Origin: Paramacrobiotus metropolitanus
Taxonomy: Eukaryota > Tardigrada > Eutardigrada > Parachela > Macrobiotidae
Length of the DNA stretch: 64,000 nucleotides
Direction of reading: 5' to 3'
NCBI RefSeq assembly: GCF_019649055.1
Contig: NW_026570380.1
Coordinates: 183,805-247,804, forward strand
In this document: piece after piece, positions 33,300 through 43,720 of the stretch
How positions within the stretch are numbered: the first letter of the stretch is position 1
Layout: each line of letters starts with the position of its first letter
The notes under the pieces: generated by a model
Database searches by the model: none
What the model was told of the DNA's origin: nothing
What the model saw: the letters and a program-made list of their open reading frames with translations, nothing else
Translations under genes and position numbers: made by a program

Positions 33300-35750
33300 G
33301 TCGGTCCGTTGAACTGATATTTTCGACTTGCCTTCTGACGCTGTAGGTTACCCCGTGGTCAGCTGAGCCATATCTTCGGCTGGTTTCTACGTCGTCGGTG
33401 CTCGTTCATCGGCTTTAGTGTTTGTTTCTGCAGTTCCGGCAGTGCTGATGTCTCGAAGTAGGTCGGTGGTTTCTTCCGATGTCGACCTCGTTTCTTTTTC
33501 ATCGTCAGTTCGGTTTTGTCCGTTATTTCAGTCGGGATGGTTTTTTTACGGTTTCTTCCGGTTTCTTCCTCGGTTGTCTGGTTACGTTCTCTTCTGTGGG
33601 ATCGGTTTCCAAGTTTTCTGACCTTCGTTCTGTTGACCGGACCCATGTGGGGTCACTGATCGCTTGTCAGGTAGTTTCAAACCGGACAACCGAGTTACCG
33701 GTCGAGTCGTTTCGGCTCGGTAATGTTTTACTCAGTCGACGGCTACGTTGACTTCACGTCCGTCCTCGCATCGAAGGAGTAATTGGTTTGGGCCAACTTA
33801 ATTAATGACTATTCAAAGTTCGTCGTAGCGTTCCATCCTGGCTGGGTCCTTGGTCAAAAATTCCACCGTGTCTTTATCCCTCGGTTTGAGGTCGATATCG
33901 CCTTTTTCTTGTTGTATTACTCCGCGTTCCGTTTGAAGGCTTTGTCGATGTTATTGCGGGCGATTTCGTGTAAACGCTGTTGTCCTTCCTTCATCCGTCG
34001 GATGTAATGTTCCTTTTCCGTAAAGGTTTTCGGTGCGTTCGTTCTTACCACTCGGCCCTGTGGCATCGTCATTTCTTGACCATACAACATATAGAATGGC
34101 GAGACGAAGCATGGACTGCTCGGGTCATCCCGCAGACGACATATGGTAAGGCTTCGTCCCAACGGTGTCCGTCCTCTACGTCACGGAACTTTCGTATCCC
34201 GTACCATAGAGGAGATGCAGACGACGTCTGCATCTGCCGTTCGACTTGTCTTCGCCCTATTGGATGGTCATCAGTTCCAAGTGTGTGTTGGATGCCAAAA
34301 ATCTTTGCGACCTTGGCGAATGTTTTTGCCCTAAAGTGTGTCCCTCTGCTCGAGTGGATGAAGGTGGCATTCCGTACTTTAGTAGGGCATCTTCTACGAA
34401 ATACTTTTTGAATTCTTTCACGGTGTTCGTTTTGGTTGCCTGAGCGATGGTGAAATTCGTTAGTTGGTCAGTTACCACTGAGATATAGCCTAGTATCCTT
34501 CCGAGGTAGGGTTCCTTTAAAATCCGTGTGAATGCGATACCATGCTTCACAAAACTTCCGTGTTTTGGAGTTAATCCAGTGGTGGACGTCGGAGCTTGTT
34601 TGCCATAATGCACTGTAGGCATTTTCCGATGTATTCTAACACGACAGACGACATCTTTTCCCAGTTATATCGTAACTTCAATGCTTCGATCGTTTTTCCC
34701 GTCCGAAACGGTTTCCGGTTTTTCCGTCATGGAATGACCGTATAATGTGTTTCTGCATAAAGGGAGGTACAACGAAGCATCGTTGGACCTTCATGTTGAT
34801 CGTTTTAAGTAGGTACAGTACTCCTTGGGCCCTCTGGTAGTGCTCTGGATGGTTGCTTCGGCTTGTGGTGCTGGTATATTAACTGGTTTGTGCTTGACTC
34901 GTTCATCTGAGGTTTTTTATTCATGCTATTCGGAGATGAAGTTGCATCCGGGAAGAGGCGGCGGGAGTGAGCTTTTCGGTGGATTCTCTTTATCCTTCCG
35001 ATTCTTCTTCCAGGCGTAGTCTTTTAAATGTCGGATGGCCCGTATTGTGCAGACCTTGATTTTATCCTCAATTCCTCCAAGTTGAGGACTTGATCCAACT
35101 CCTCATGTGGATCTTTGTCGTAACTACGTTCAAGTGGCCATCTCGACAGGGCATCTGTCTTTGAAAATCTTCGAAAGTTTTGCCAAAGAAGAAGACGTCG
35201 TCAATGTATGCGAAGACGCATTCTTTCCAGACTGTTGCCGTTATTGGATACAGCAGTATGGAGCAACCGTCATGACTGTATTCTGGGAACGGTACTGTGA
35301 GAATACTTCCATATCACGGGGAATTCTCGACCCGTTACCAGCAGTTGTGGAACTTTACCCACTGACAATGAAGTTCTTAACAGCCACAGACCGACCGGTT
35401 GAGGACACAAAGCTGGAGGAAAATGGTAAGCCGTACCGATGTATCATGTATCATGTGACAGGCCCACCACAAGCTTACTTGGTAGACGGCAGACCATCGT
35501 CACCGCCACCTCCGCAACCGGACCGGAAGGTAGACCGCATTCGGAAGACTCAACCGACAGTCATCAGATGGCTAGGCTAATAATCCCACAGCAATCCGAC
35601 CCTGAGAATCAGGACGGAGAGAGCCGTACGACCCAACCAACGGACACGGCAAAAGCAATGCGAACCGACCACAGAAGTCGGACACGGTAACTTACCGGAG
35701 GTCGACCTTGAAGATGGGTCGGCGATAGAATTTGATGACTATGAGTAGAA
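33300..35750 (-). pseudogene. Ty3/gypsy-type pol remnants: RT and integrase
   Basis: On minus, an RT catalytic segment (ECVFAYIDDVFFFGKTFEDF) lies at about 35160-35225. Downstream there is an integrase zinc-finger-like stretch (FVVPPFMQKHIIRSFHDG) near 34750, then an integrase core segment, TDQLTNFTIAQATKTNTVKE and FVEDALLKYGMP, at 34500-34380. A FYMLYGQEMTMP region follows at 34090, then a basic tail (33646-33359). The order RT before integrase fits Ty3/gypsy. Frameshifts and stops throughout make it dead. Long plus-strand frames such as 35107-35580 are antisense shadows. Confidence 0.75.
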
Positions 35751-36276
35751 CGGCTCGGAAGTACGAAGTACGAGCAAATCCTCGGACACAAACTCCAATA
35801 ACTGACCTTTGGAGGAATCTGAGGAAGAGGGCGAAAACAAAGAATTTGACCCGTCAGTCGGACGCTTTCGGACGAATGAACCGCGAAAAGACGACGCAGA
35901 CGACGAGTCGTCAGAGGACGAAGAACCCAACTTTTGACGTCCGGCTGACTAATAAATTGTGGTCTGTCGTCCACACAGGATTTATAGTCGGTACCCAGTA
36001 GGAACAAACCGATCCAATCGATCCTTAACGATAAGTCGAACTCAACCAAATTAAATCCCTATAAGAATGGGGAGGAGGTCGACCGGAGGAAGATGATCTC
36101 TGACCTTCAACAATAGTCGTTAAAAGTAGTATCCTCGTCCAACCTGACGGGTTTTTTTTTATACGGGAAGTCTAAATCTTGGGACCTATGGCATTTTTAC
36201 AGGTCTTAATTTTTGGACCTAGGGTATAGTTTACCGGGTGTAAAGTTTACTGGAGTCTTGGCGCGGAAGTGCATGT

Positions 36277-36301
36277 ACCGTCGTGGCAGAGCCACGACGG
36301 T
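36277..36301. repeat. Inverted repeat with 11-bp perfect arms
   Basis: ACCGTCGTGGC and its inverse surround AGA. GCATGTAC occurs on both outer sides as a direct, self-complementary motif. It could form a hairpin. Confidence 0.7.
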
Positions 36302-36380
36302 GCATGTACTTTGCGTAAAATACTACATGCAGCGTGAAATACTACATGCGGACGCCTGGAAGAAAATTTGTTTGTATCGT

Positions 36381-36500
36381 TACTAAGGTTTAAAGTTTAG
36401 TTCACGTCATATGGAAACCTTAGTTGTACTACAAAGGTATGCGGAACCTTAGTTTACTACTAAGGTTTGCGAAACCTTAGTTGACTTACTAAGGTATACC
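36381..36500. repeat. Cluster of ACTAAGGT / ACCTTAGT inverted motifs
   Basis: At least six copies of ACTAAGGT or its inverse occur in 120 bases. One pair, at 36459-36481, has 10-bp perfect arms around GCG. It looks like a foldback-rich remnant. Confidence 0.6.
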
Positions 36501-37037
36501 ACAAAGGGGAAATTTATTTTTCTTTTCTTAGGCGAGATTTATTTGTTATTGGTTTTTTCACAGTACCTTTGTGCTGAACTATACTGATCTGTCGTACACG
36601 AGGAAGCCTGAAAATTTACTTTTGCATAACTTTCAGTTATTATCGCAGTAATTAAACCATGCAAAGGGTCAATACTCGAATGCCAATTCGCGGTTATTGC
36701 TGCGGTAACTAAGTAATGTTACCTGATCATCTTTCATGGTTACCGTACTTGGACATGCAGCCAAAGACTGGTGTCATGGACCAAGCAAGATACATGCACA
36801 ACTGAAAACTTGAGTTCTGCTACCAAAGCCTAGTTCTACGACTTAGTTTGCAGTTTCATAACTTGTTTTTTTATAAACCTAGCGTTAACAGTACTTTTAC
36901 ATAAATGTTATTGGAATGCCAACTATCTGAAGAGTGACGGACGAAGGTAAACTTCATGGCTTCAGATCACGTGCGAGTTTGGAAACGGATGACAAAAAAA
37001 AACATCATCTGCACAAGCATTTATAAAGACATAATAG
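36501..37037. other. Spacer without recognisable gene
   Basis: AT-rich sequence with no supported frame. It precedes the exonuclease-like frame. Confidence 0.4.
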
Positions 37038-37340
37038 TTGGCTCAACAGGTATTTAAGGGGACCTTTACGCCTTCACGCGCTGCTGCCAAATATGCTTCA
37101 TTATTGCGCACCCAAGCCCGCCACTCTCACGGATTGTTGTGGAACACCGAAGGAGAATACCGTCACAACGAAGTAACTTACGCCGTGGAGGATATGTTCA
37201 AAAAGATTGGCCGACCGAATCAAATCCGCTTCTTCGCCAAGGGACTGGAAAAGTCTCACCTCCTGGAGCAGTATCTGCCGGAAGTTGCCAACTTGGAAAA
37301 CTTTGGATGCCCGCCATACCTGACCAACTTACCCGTGTAA
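37038..37340 (+). pseudogene. RNase H-like/exonuclease-type domain remnant, C-terminal half
   Basis: The 100-aa frame contains HSHGLLWNTEGEYRHNE, then RFFAKGLEKSHLLEQYLP and NLENFGCPPYL. A KGxEK...LE..GCP pattern recalls the C-terminal half of DEDD/RNase H-like proteins common in arthropod transposon-associated frames; this is from memory of the pattern and tentative. The N-terminal catalytic half is missing. An AG just before GTATTTAAG could be a splice acceptor. It directly precedes a TBP-like gene on the same strand. Confidence 0.35.
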
Positions 37341-37383
37341 ACTCTGCCCAAAGCTATGCGTTTTACTCTTTGGTACTACTGCG

Positions 37384-37907
37384 ATGCCGAAAATCACCAA
37401 TGTCGCTGCCGTTGCGGATTTAAACACTACCTTGGACCTGGAGAAAATTGAAAGATGTCTACCGATGGCTCAATATATACCCCATCGATTTTCTGAATTA
37501 CTGCTGCGCATCTTGCAACCATACAAAGCGCACTGTCAGCTGCACCGCAATGGAAAAATCACCGTCAACGGAGCCACTTTCGAAGAAGCAGCCCGCGAAC
37601 TGCTGCTGCATTTTACTAACATGTTAACCGCTATTGGATACCAATGTACCATTTCTAAATTTCGTATTGTCAATATTGTGGCTAATCATACTTTTCCTCA
37701 ACGTGTGCATATTGAAAAATTCAGCAATTTTTTCACTTGGAACATACCCCTGAATTGTTTAGTGGTCTAGCCATCAAATGTAGTGTTGGCCGTGCTCTTT
37801 TGTTTTCTTCTGGTAAATGTAATTTTTCTAGACTGAAATCCGCTGTGGAACGGGTTAAGTGGTTGACTGACTTAACACAATTGCTCAGGTGGCTCCGCTT
37901 GGGATGA
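37384..37907 (+). pseudogene. TATA-binding protein-like gene, copy outside the Polinton
   Basis: The frame begins MPKITNVAAVADLNTTLDLE and follows the TBP core fold. Repeat 1 has YIPHRFSELLLRILQP and CQLHRNGKITVNGATFEEAA, then IGYQCTISKFRIVNIVA opens repeat 2. After a one-phase frameshift near 37735 repeat 2 continues with PELFSGLAIKCSVG, RALLFSSGKCNFS and a final helix, ending at 37907. The PELF-G and SSGK motifs are hallmarks of TBP repeat 2. It is divergent from canonical eukaryotic TBPs and clearly related to the gene at 44319-44833. It binds core promoter DNA in known relatives. The frameshift may make it non-functional. Confidence 0.8.
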
Positions 37908-38140
37908 CACTGTGTCTTTAATTCTGCAAAACGATCACTTATTACGGCATGTTTTTTATGACGTGCGCATCTCACCATCAGCTAAGATATCATCTCAGCT
38001 AGCTGTAGCCATTTTTGAAAGGTTGTGAGCGGACGGAGTGGCCATCTTATGGCGCGGTGATTTCGGAAACCTCAATCTGATGGTCCATTGGCCCAAAACA
38101 ATTATCCTATAAATTTTGCATTCATTTCCGGTTGCTCGGC

Positions 38141-38187
38141 TTATGCAAAAGAATTACAAGGATCATCCTTGTAATTCTTTTGCATAA
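38141..38187. repeat. 47-bp perfect palindrome
   Basis: Arms of 23 bases (38141-38163 and 38165-38187) are exact inverse complements around a single C at 38164. The left arm starts TTATGCAAAAGAATT. It would extrude a near-perfect hairpin. Confidence 0.95.
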
Positions 38188-38695
38188 GGATCATTGAAGG
38201 ATGCCACTTTAGTTCGTTTTTAAACTTCAGCCGATGTTAATAAATGAACAAATGTTAGGTAACGCTGTACTATTTGCACAGATGACACAGACCATAACAG
38301 CAAAACCTTGATGTCACGGTCCGGTCCGCTCAACTTGCTGTAACCCCGTGTCCTGTATCCGTTCTCATTAAATATGCCGTAAATTACGTTGTAACGTTTT
38401 ACCGCTCGGAATGAACCAAAGTGTCACGACGTGAGCGCTGTGCTCTTTAATAATTATCGACTGAATAACTAGAAACGCAAACACAAGCAAGCAAGCTGGC
38501 ACTGGCGAGGTTACCATGCAAACCTCATGATACCTGCCTTTGGCGCAGTACTCGTTCGCTTCAGCGCAGTTTTTAAATGAATTACTTGCTTTTATGCAAC
38601 ACCAACTCAAGCCCTAATTGCATAATCCTCACAAGTAAGATAAATGCCCTGCTTCCCAGCCCAAAAGCCATAACAACGGTAATCCGTTTCAACCC

Positions 38696-38729
38696 GACGT
38701 AGTTTAGGCTGATCAGCCTAAACTACGTC
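38696..38729. repeat. 34-bp perfect palindrome
   Basis: Arms of 17 bases with no spacer, centred on TGATCA. It starts GACGTAGTTTAGGC. It lies about 510 bp from the 47-bp palindrome. Confidence 0.95.
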
Positions 38730-39233
38730 CTTTATGATGCCCTGTTTTTTCAACTGGCAGGAACCTTTTCCTTGCGTTTTCAACTGGCTTTTCCAACTGC
38801 TTTTGTGAATGGGACTACTTCTTTCCAAAAAAAAACACTGGAAAAGTGTCGGCATTTTGTTGGTTATTCAGGACGTGATACAAAAACACAATGTCCACGT
38901 GCTCGACCACACGATTTAAGCACATGTATTTTACATTCTGTATAACCGTGAATTCGTATTAATAACCGAACAAGGTTTTTAAACACGTTCACTCTGTGCA
39001 GTAACTAAATTGTCCGCTTGTCAAATTTGTGGCCAGGGTCAAAAAGAGGGAGGAATTTTGAGAGGGAGGAATTTCTGCTTGGTCAAAAAGAGGGAGGAAT
39101 TTTTGAAGCGAGGGAGGGAGGAATTTTGATATGGTCAAAAAGAAGGAGGAATTTTTGGAAGTTCAAATGAAGTACTTAGGCACCTCGAACCCAGGTCCCC
39201 GAGGTCGCCACCAAGATTTTCTCATTTTATACA

Positions 39234-39615
39234 CAGTTTGAAGGGCTGAGTCGAACTGAAGTACTCGAGGGCCTCGAACCCGGGTACCCGAGGTCGCCAC
39301 CGAGATTTTCTCATCGAACGGGCGAGCGAAGCGTGCTTGCGTTTCTTATTCAAGACATGTTGAGGTTCGATGAAACGGAAGTACCAGTTACCTTTGGGTT
39401 GCCACGTGACCTTTGGGTCGCCACGTGACGTGATTTTCATGGTGCTTCCTATACAGTTTGACATGCTGAGTCGAACTGAAGTACTCGGGGACCTCGAACT
39501 GGTCCCAAAGGTCGCCCTCACGACATATGCCATATATGCACAGTTTGACATGCTAAGTCGAACTGAAGTGCTGGGGTTCTCGAACCCGCGCCCCCAAGTC
39601 ACCACCCCGATATAT
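39234..39615. repeat. Internal ~85-bp repeats of the foldback element
   Basis: Three units share CAGTTTGA...GCTGAGTCGAACTGAAGTACT followed by CTCGAAC. They begin near 39234, 39452 and 39540. The inverse copy in the right terminal repeat is a fourth. GGTTCGAGGCC in these units resembles a pol III B box, but no A box was found. Confidence 0.65.
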
Positions 39616-39729
39616 ATATTTTTATATGCATTAAAACACAGCCGTACTTTGCGATTGCTTTATTCGGCTAGTTGTTGTTGTTTGTTGTTGATGTGCTTTA
39701 CCAAACCACTGCTGGAGAACGTAGAAACC

Positions 39730-40190
39730 GGGAATAGTTTTAAATATTCCTAAATGTTCTAAAAATTTCTTAATATTTCTAAATATTTTAGCTAATATTT
39801 CTCATTATATTTCCAAATATTTTCTAGATATATTTCTAAATATTCTAGATATTTTTCGACATATTCTGGCTTAAATTTCAACTTATTTTTTGATAGTTGA
39901 AAATATATCGCAAATATGTCTTAATACCTTTCTGAATATATATATTTGTAATTATTCTAAAATTAATTTTTCTGATATTGTTGTACATATCTCTACGATT
40001 TATGGATATTTCTAAATATCTCTTAATACTTCAAAATATTTTTTAAAATTTCTAGATATTTTTCAGTATTTTGTTCAATATTTCTCATTATTTCTATGAA
40101 TATCTTTTATTATATTCCAACATTTTTCTAAATACATTTTAAATTTTACATATATTTCTATATATTTCTGAATATACATCGTGGTATGTG
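39730..40190. repeat. AT-rich TTCTAAATATT minisatellite
   Basis: Degenerate units such as TTTCTAAATATTT repeat for about 450 bases in the interior of the foldback element. Non-coding. Confidence 0.75.
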
Positions 40191-40813
40191 TTGCGTGCTA
40201 TTTCTAAGGTGAAATACGCGGATGTAAAGTAGCTTTAATGATAGAAATAAGCCAGATGTTATTAGGTAGTTGAGCCTGATGTAAAGCTAAAGTGAGATAC
40301 AGTAGCAAGCCGGTTTTATACCGAGCTGCTGGTAAGATTCTATATAAATAGAACATTGTAGGTGGAACTAAAGTAAGTATAACAGAAGTACATAAAAGGA
40401 TACAGTACATGTAAGGAGATGTTATATATAGATATAGTACAGTAGAGTACTTATGTAATGTACACGTAACACATGTTTTTCCTTAGGTTCAGATATATAG
40501 GTACCCGGGTTCGAGGCCTTCGAGTACTTCAATTCGACTCAGTCCTTCAAACTGTGTATAAAATGAGAAAATCTTGGTGGCGACCTCGGGGACCTGGGTT
40601 CGAGGTACCTAAGTACTTCATTTGAACTTCCAAAAATTCCTCCCTCTTCTTGACCATATCAAAATTCCTCCCTCCCTCGCTTCAAAAATTTCTCCCTCTT
40701 TTTGACCAAGCAGGAATTCCTCCCTCTCAAAATTCCTCCCTCTTTTTGACCCTGGCCAAATTTGTAGTACGATTGCAGCCATGCACAAATTACGCTTTGT
40801 GCCAAGGTGGTTG

Positions 40814-41567
40814 CTAGATGCTAATGATCAAGTAGTAAATGGTGATCATCATATACAGCGCAAGTAGTCCCTTGTATGCACTAATCACAACGATCGGCAG
40901 GCAGGAATCCACTGAGCACTCGGCGCAGTTTTCATCAGTGGAAGTCGGTGCCGGTGAAAGATGGCTATCCAGTGTTTTACTCATCTCCACATCTGCATTA
41001 TCCGCAATTTCGTTGTAATCTTCACCGAATTTAGCCAGGCATGTCCAGAACACACCGGCGAGAATGCACTGGGAAAGGAAAACCAAGCCGCTCAATCCGT
41101 AGAAACCCAGAATAACAGAGCGCAACGACGCCGCTTTTGCGAAGGCGTTCCGGAATCCGTTTAATTTCTTTTCGTAATGATCCTGCGTGGCTTGGGTTCG
41201 GCTATATTCTTCCGGGGTCAGTGGCGCCCGTGTTCCGTTTTCCTTGAAGTCATTCCGGATTCGCGACATCATGGCAATGATGTCCATAGGGGTTTCCGCA
41301 TGCGAAGAGGAAGGTCCGCAGCATTAGCAGCAGACCAACGATGGCTAACAGTATCAGTAGACCGCGTATCATCAGCAGATCCGTACAACCCAAATGTCGG
41401 AGGCATTTCCAGCTGCGAAAAGGTAATTTTAATTGGAAATGAACCGCGAGGACGAGCAGAGCGCCAGACAGGGCCGCAGAGATGGGTGTACCGGGATGTA
41501 CCAGAGTGGACGGACCATTACCTGCAATGTAAAATAGATGTATTGCATATGCACAAATTTGTTGCAC
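40814..41567 (-). pseudogene. Multi-pass membrane protein remnant next to the Polinton
   Basis: Two overlapping minus frames appear to be one protein separated by a frameshift near 41270. The upstream part has hydrophobic stretches (LSGALLVLAVHFQLKL, LLMIRGLLILLAIVGLLLML). The downstream part begins MDIIAMMSRIRND, has a charged loop, and continues with SVILGFYGLSGLVFLSQCIL and a C-terminal hydrophobic segment. About four membrane spans are expected. A splice acceptor (TTGCAG) precedes the upstream part at about 41526. The upstream exon would lie in or beyond the Polinton insertion. The family was not recognised. Confidence 0.4.
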
Positions 41568-41648
41568 TAAATAAATATAGATGAATTTTTTTTAAAAAGT
41601 GCTCCCGTGCTTGGTAGTTGGTACACAAATACTCGTCTCGCAACTCGC

Positions 41649-41654
41649 GGTAAC
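41649..41654. repeat. Polinton target-site duplication, left
   Basis: GGTAAC directly precedes AGTAGTAAAGGG. The same six bases follow the right end at 63942-63947. Polintons make 6-bp duplications. Confidence 0.92.
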
Positions 41655-41732
41655 AGTAGTAAAGGGCGTCCCGCAAAGCGATTTTGTATTCCAGTTCCCC
41701 ACTGGACTTCCGGACTGCAGTTTGTGACGTCA
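41655..41732. repeat. Polinton left terminal inverted repeat
   Basis: It starts AGTAGTAAAGGGCGTCCCGC and runs to TGACGTCA. It matches the inverse of 63869-63941 at most positions; the first 39 bases after the extra AGT are identical. The left end has one extra AGT relative to the right. Confidence 0.92.
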
Positions 41733-42061
41733 CGATAAGTAAATAAATTCCGCAAAAAAATTAAAACTAAAAATATACTTTGTATTAATAATTTACAAAA
41801 ATATTACCATAGTTACTGATTAAATCGTTATTTGTTGACTGTATTTAAATATTTACTCCTAGTTTTCTATAGTGTATAAGGAATCCCTTGACCATTTACT
41901 GTACTGTATTATTATTTGATTTATGTACGGGGATGGTATAAAGAAGGTGAAAGCATTTAATAACTAAAGCAGTTTAGACGAATAAAACGATTACGTTATT
42001 CAGAATTGTTATATAGTTTTTAAGCACAACTGCAAAATGACAACCAGTAAGTAATAGCTTG

Positions 42062-43165
42062 TTAGTCATCGTCCGAGGTGCTCATTTCCGAATCGCTTTC
42101 TCCCACGTCATCCACGCGCGGGTCATCACGGACTTCCGGATGGTCACCTGACAAAATGAAATAAAACCACAATATTTTAGGAAAATGAATACAAATAGAT
42201 AAGCTGATCATACCATGCAGCGCGTTCTTAGCCAGGTTTATGGCAATATCCAGTTTGTTCAAAGCAGCGGTGACATCACGTCCGTTCTCAGACTGGGTCA
42301 GGTATCGGTCAGCGATGAGAGTGCTAACAGTGGAAATTTCTTGGACAATGGGAAGAAACGCTTCCTGGGCTACAAGAAACTGTGAAATAAAACTTAATAC
42401 AAGCTAAAATACCTACACTTACCAATGGTCATCTTCTCAATGTTTAGCTTTGATTTGAGATGTTCAAAGCCGTTTATCAGGGAGAGGCAGTGTTCCTTAA
42501 TTCTGTCGTTATACATTGATACAGTGTTTGACAGCTCAGTCAGTTGTTTCCACAAGGATTTGTACGCCTTGGTTCTGGCCTTAAGCTCACTTTCCGACAG
42601 CTGAGCGGTAGGCACAAGTTCACTGGTCGTTCCAATGTGAGTTCGTGAATTTTCTCTAGCAGTTTCGTTTCGTCTTGTTTCTTTTTGTTGTCAGCAATGA
42701 TGCGTGTAATTTTCTGCGAGTTATGTGGTGGGTAATTTGATATTTCATCGATCTAGTAGCCCTCATCAGGCGATGGCATACTGTCTGGCGGACAGGAAGC
42801 CAAAAGAGTTGCAGTGCTTTCCATGTGATACTTTTCCATTGCTTGTGCAACGTCCAACAGCTTCTTCAGTATTACAATAATAGCAGTGAACATTGCTTTC
42901 TGATGGTGGTGAATGTACGCGAGGTCGAGAGCGCTCTTCTGGAACTTGCGCACCAGTTTACCCTGTAAGTAAATGCAATTGATAATTAGGTTACTGCATA
43001 AAAACGTTTCTTACCGTCTTAGTGCGCCACTCGTCGGACTGGATGTTCAAGTATTTAGTGGTGTCCACCGCCAGCCTGTTTCTATACTTGATGTTGTAGA
43101 CATTGCTATGGCTGGCAAAATCCACAAAATATTGTGGCAGTTTCGTAGCGGGTTTTTTGGAATCC
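42062..43165 (-). pseudogene. Unrecognised multi-exon Polinton gene, left end
   Basis: Coding signal on minus spans exons about 43165-43015, 42962-42423, 42379-42214 and 42147-42062, joined by GT-AG introns of 52, 43 and 66 bp. The protein is helical with a coiled, charged middle (KKLLDVAQAMEKYHMESTAT, ELKARTKAYKSLWKQLTELS) and an acidic Ser/Asp tail (GESDSEMSTSDDD). A TAG near 42756 and a phase change near 42620 interrupt the large exon. An additional 5' exon probably exists above 43165. No family was recognised. Confidence 0.45.
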
Positions 43166-43720
43166 CTAAAAAAGAAGCAGACGTTAATACATACTGCCAT
43201 TTCTTTTCAACTTTTACTTAGGACTTAAAACTGACAACTACAACAGTGGGTGAAACTTACAGAATTATTATGATTAAATAACGAATACATAATCGCTGCG
43301 CTTGCCAACTGCTTACGTTATTGTACATGTTCATTTAAACAGAATTACTCATAATTGTGCAACACTTCGTTTTGTTTTTTTAGGGTATCATTTGGAGCAT
43401 TTATCGTTTACGTGCGTTTGTTGTTTAGCACGTAAACGACAATTCTCAAAAAATTCAACCCTTGTTTTTCGGATAATTAACGGGGCAGAGAGTAGTCTGA
43501 AGTTAAAATTTGCGGTCAAATTTTTCGTTTAATTCAAAGGTTATTTTGGGAACATCTATCCTTTGCACGCATTTGTTGTCAGCGCGCAAACGACAGCTGC
43601 TCCATAAAATACAGTCCTGTTCTTCCGGCTAATTAGGGTATCTGAAATCGGCCAGTAGAAAGTAATAACAAGTAAAAGTTAGCCGTCACAGCTTTATCTA
43701 CTCGGTTGCCTAGAAAATAA

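Larger units (their letters stand above)
37908..39022. other. Spacer with palindromes
   Basis: No gene recognised. Apart from the two perfect palindromes the sequence is unremarkable, with short chance frames. Confidence 0.4.
39031..40757. mobile_element. 1727-bp foldback element with 258-bp terminal inverted repeats
   Basis: The ends GGCCAGGGTC...GACCCTGGCC are flanked by an exact 8-bp duplication, AAATTTGT (39023-39030 and 40758-40765). The terminal inverted repeats occupy 39031-39288 and 40500-40757, both 258 bp, and differ at only about a dozen sites. They contain subterminal GAGGGAGGAATTTT units. No transposase is present. An 8-bp duplication is typical of hAT (also P) elements, but the superfamily is not certain. 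Confidence 0.88.

Noticed and set aside
35107-35580. 157-aa plus-strand gene
   Set aside because: The opposite strand encodes the reverse transcriptase YIDD motif in the same interval, so this frame is an antisense shadow.
39160-39610. tRNA or tRNA-derived SINE
   Set aside because: GGTTCGAGGCC resembles a B box, but no A box at the right distance and no cloverleaf were found; the motif belongs to the foldback repeat units.
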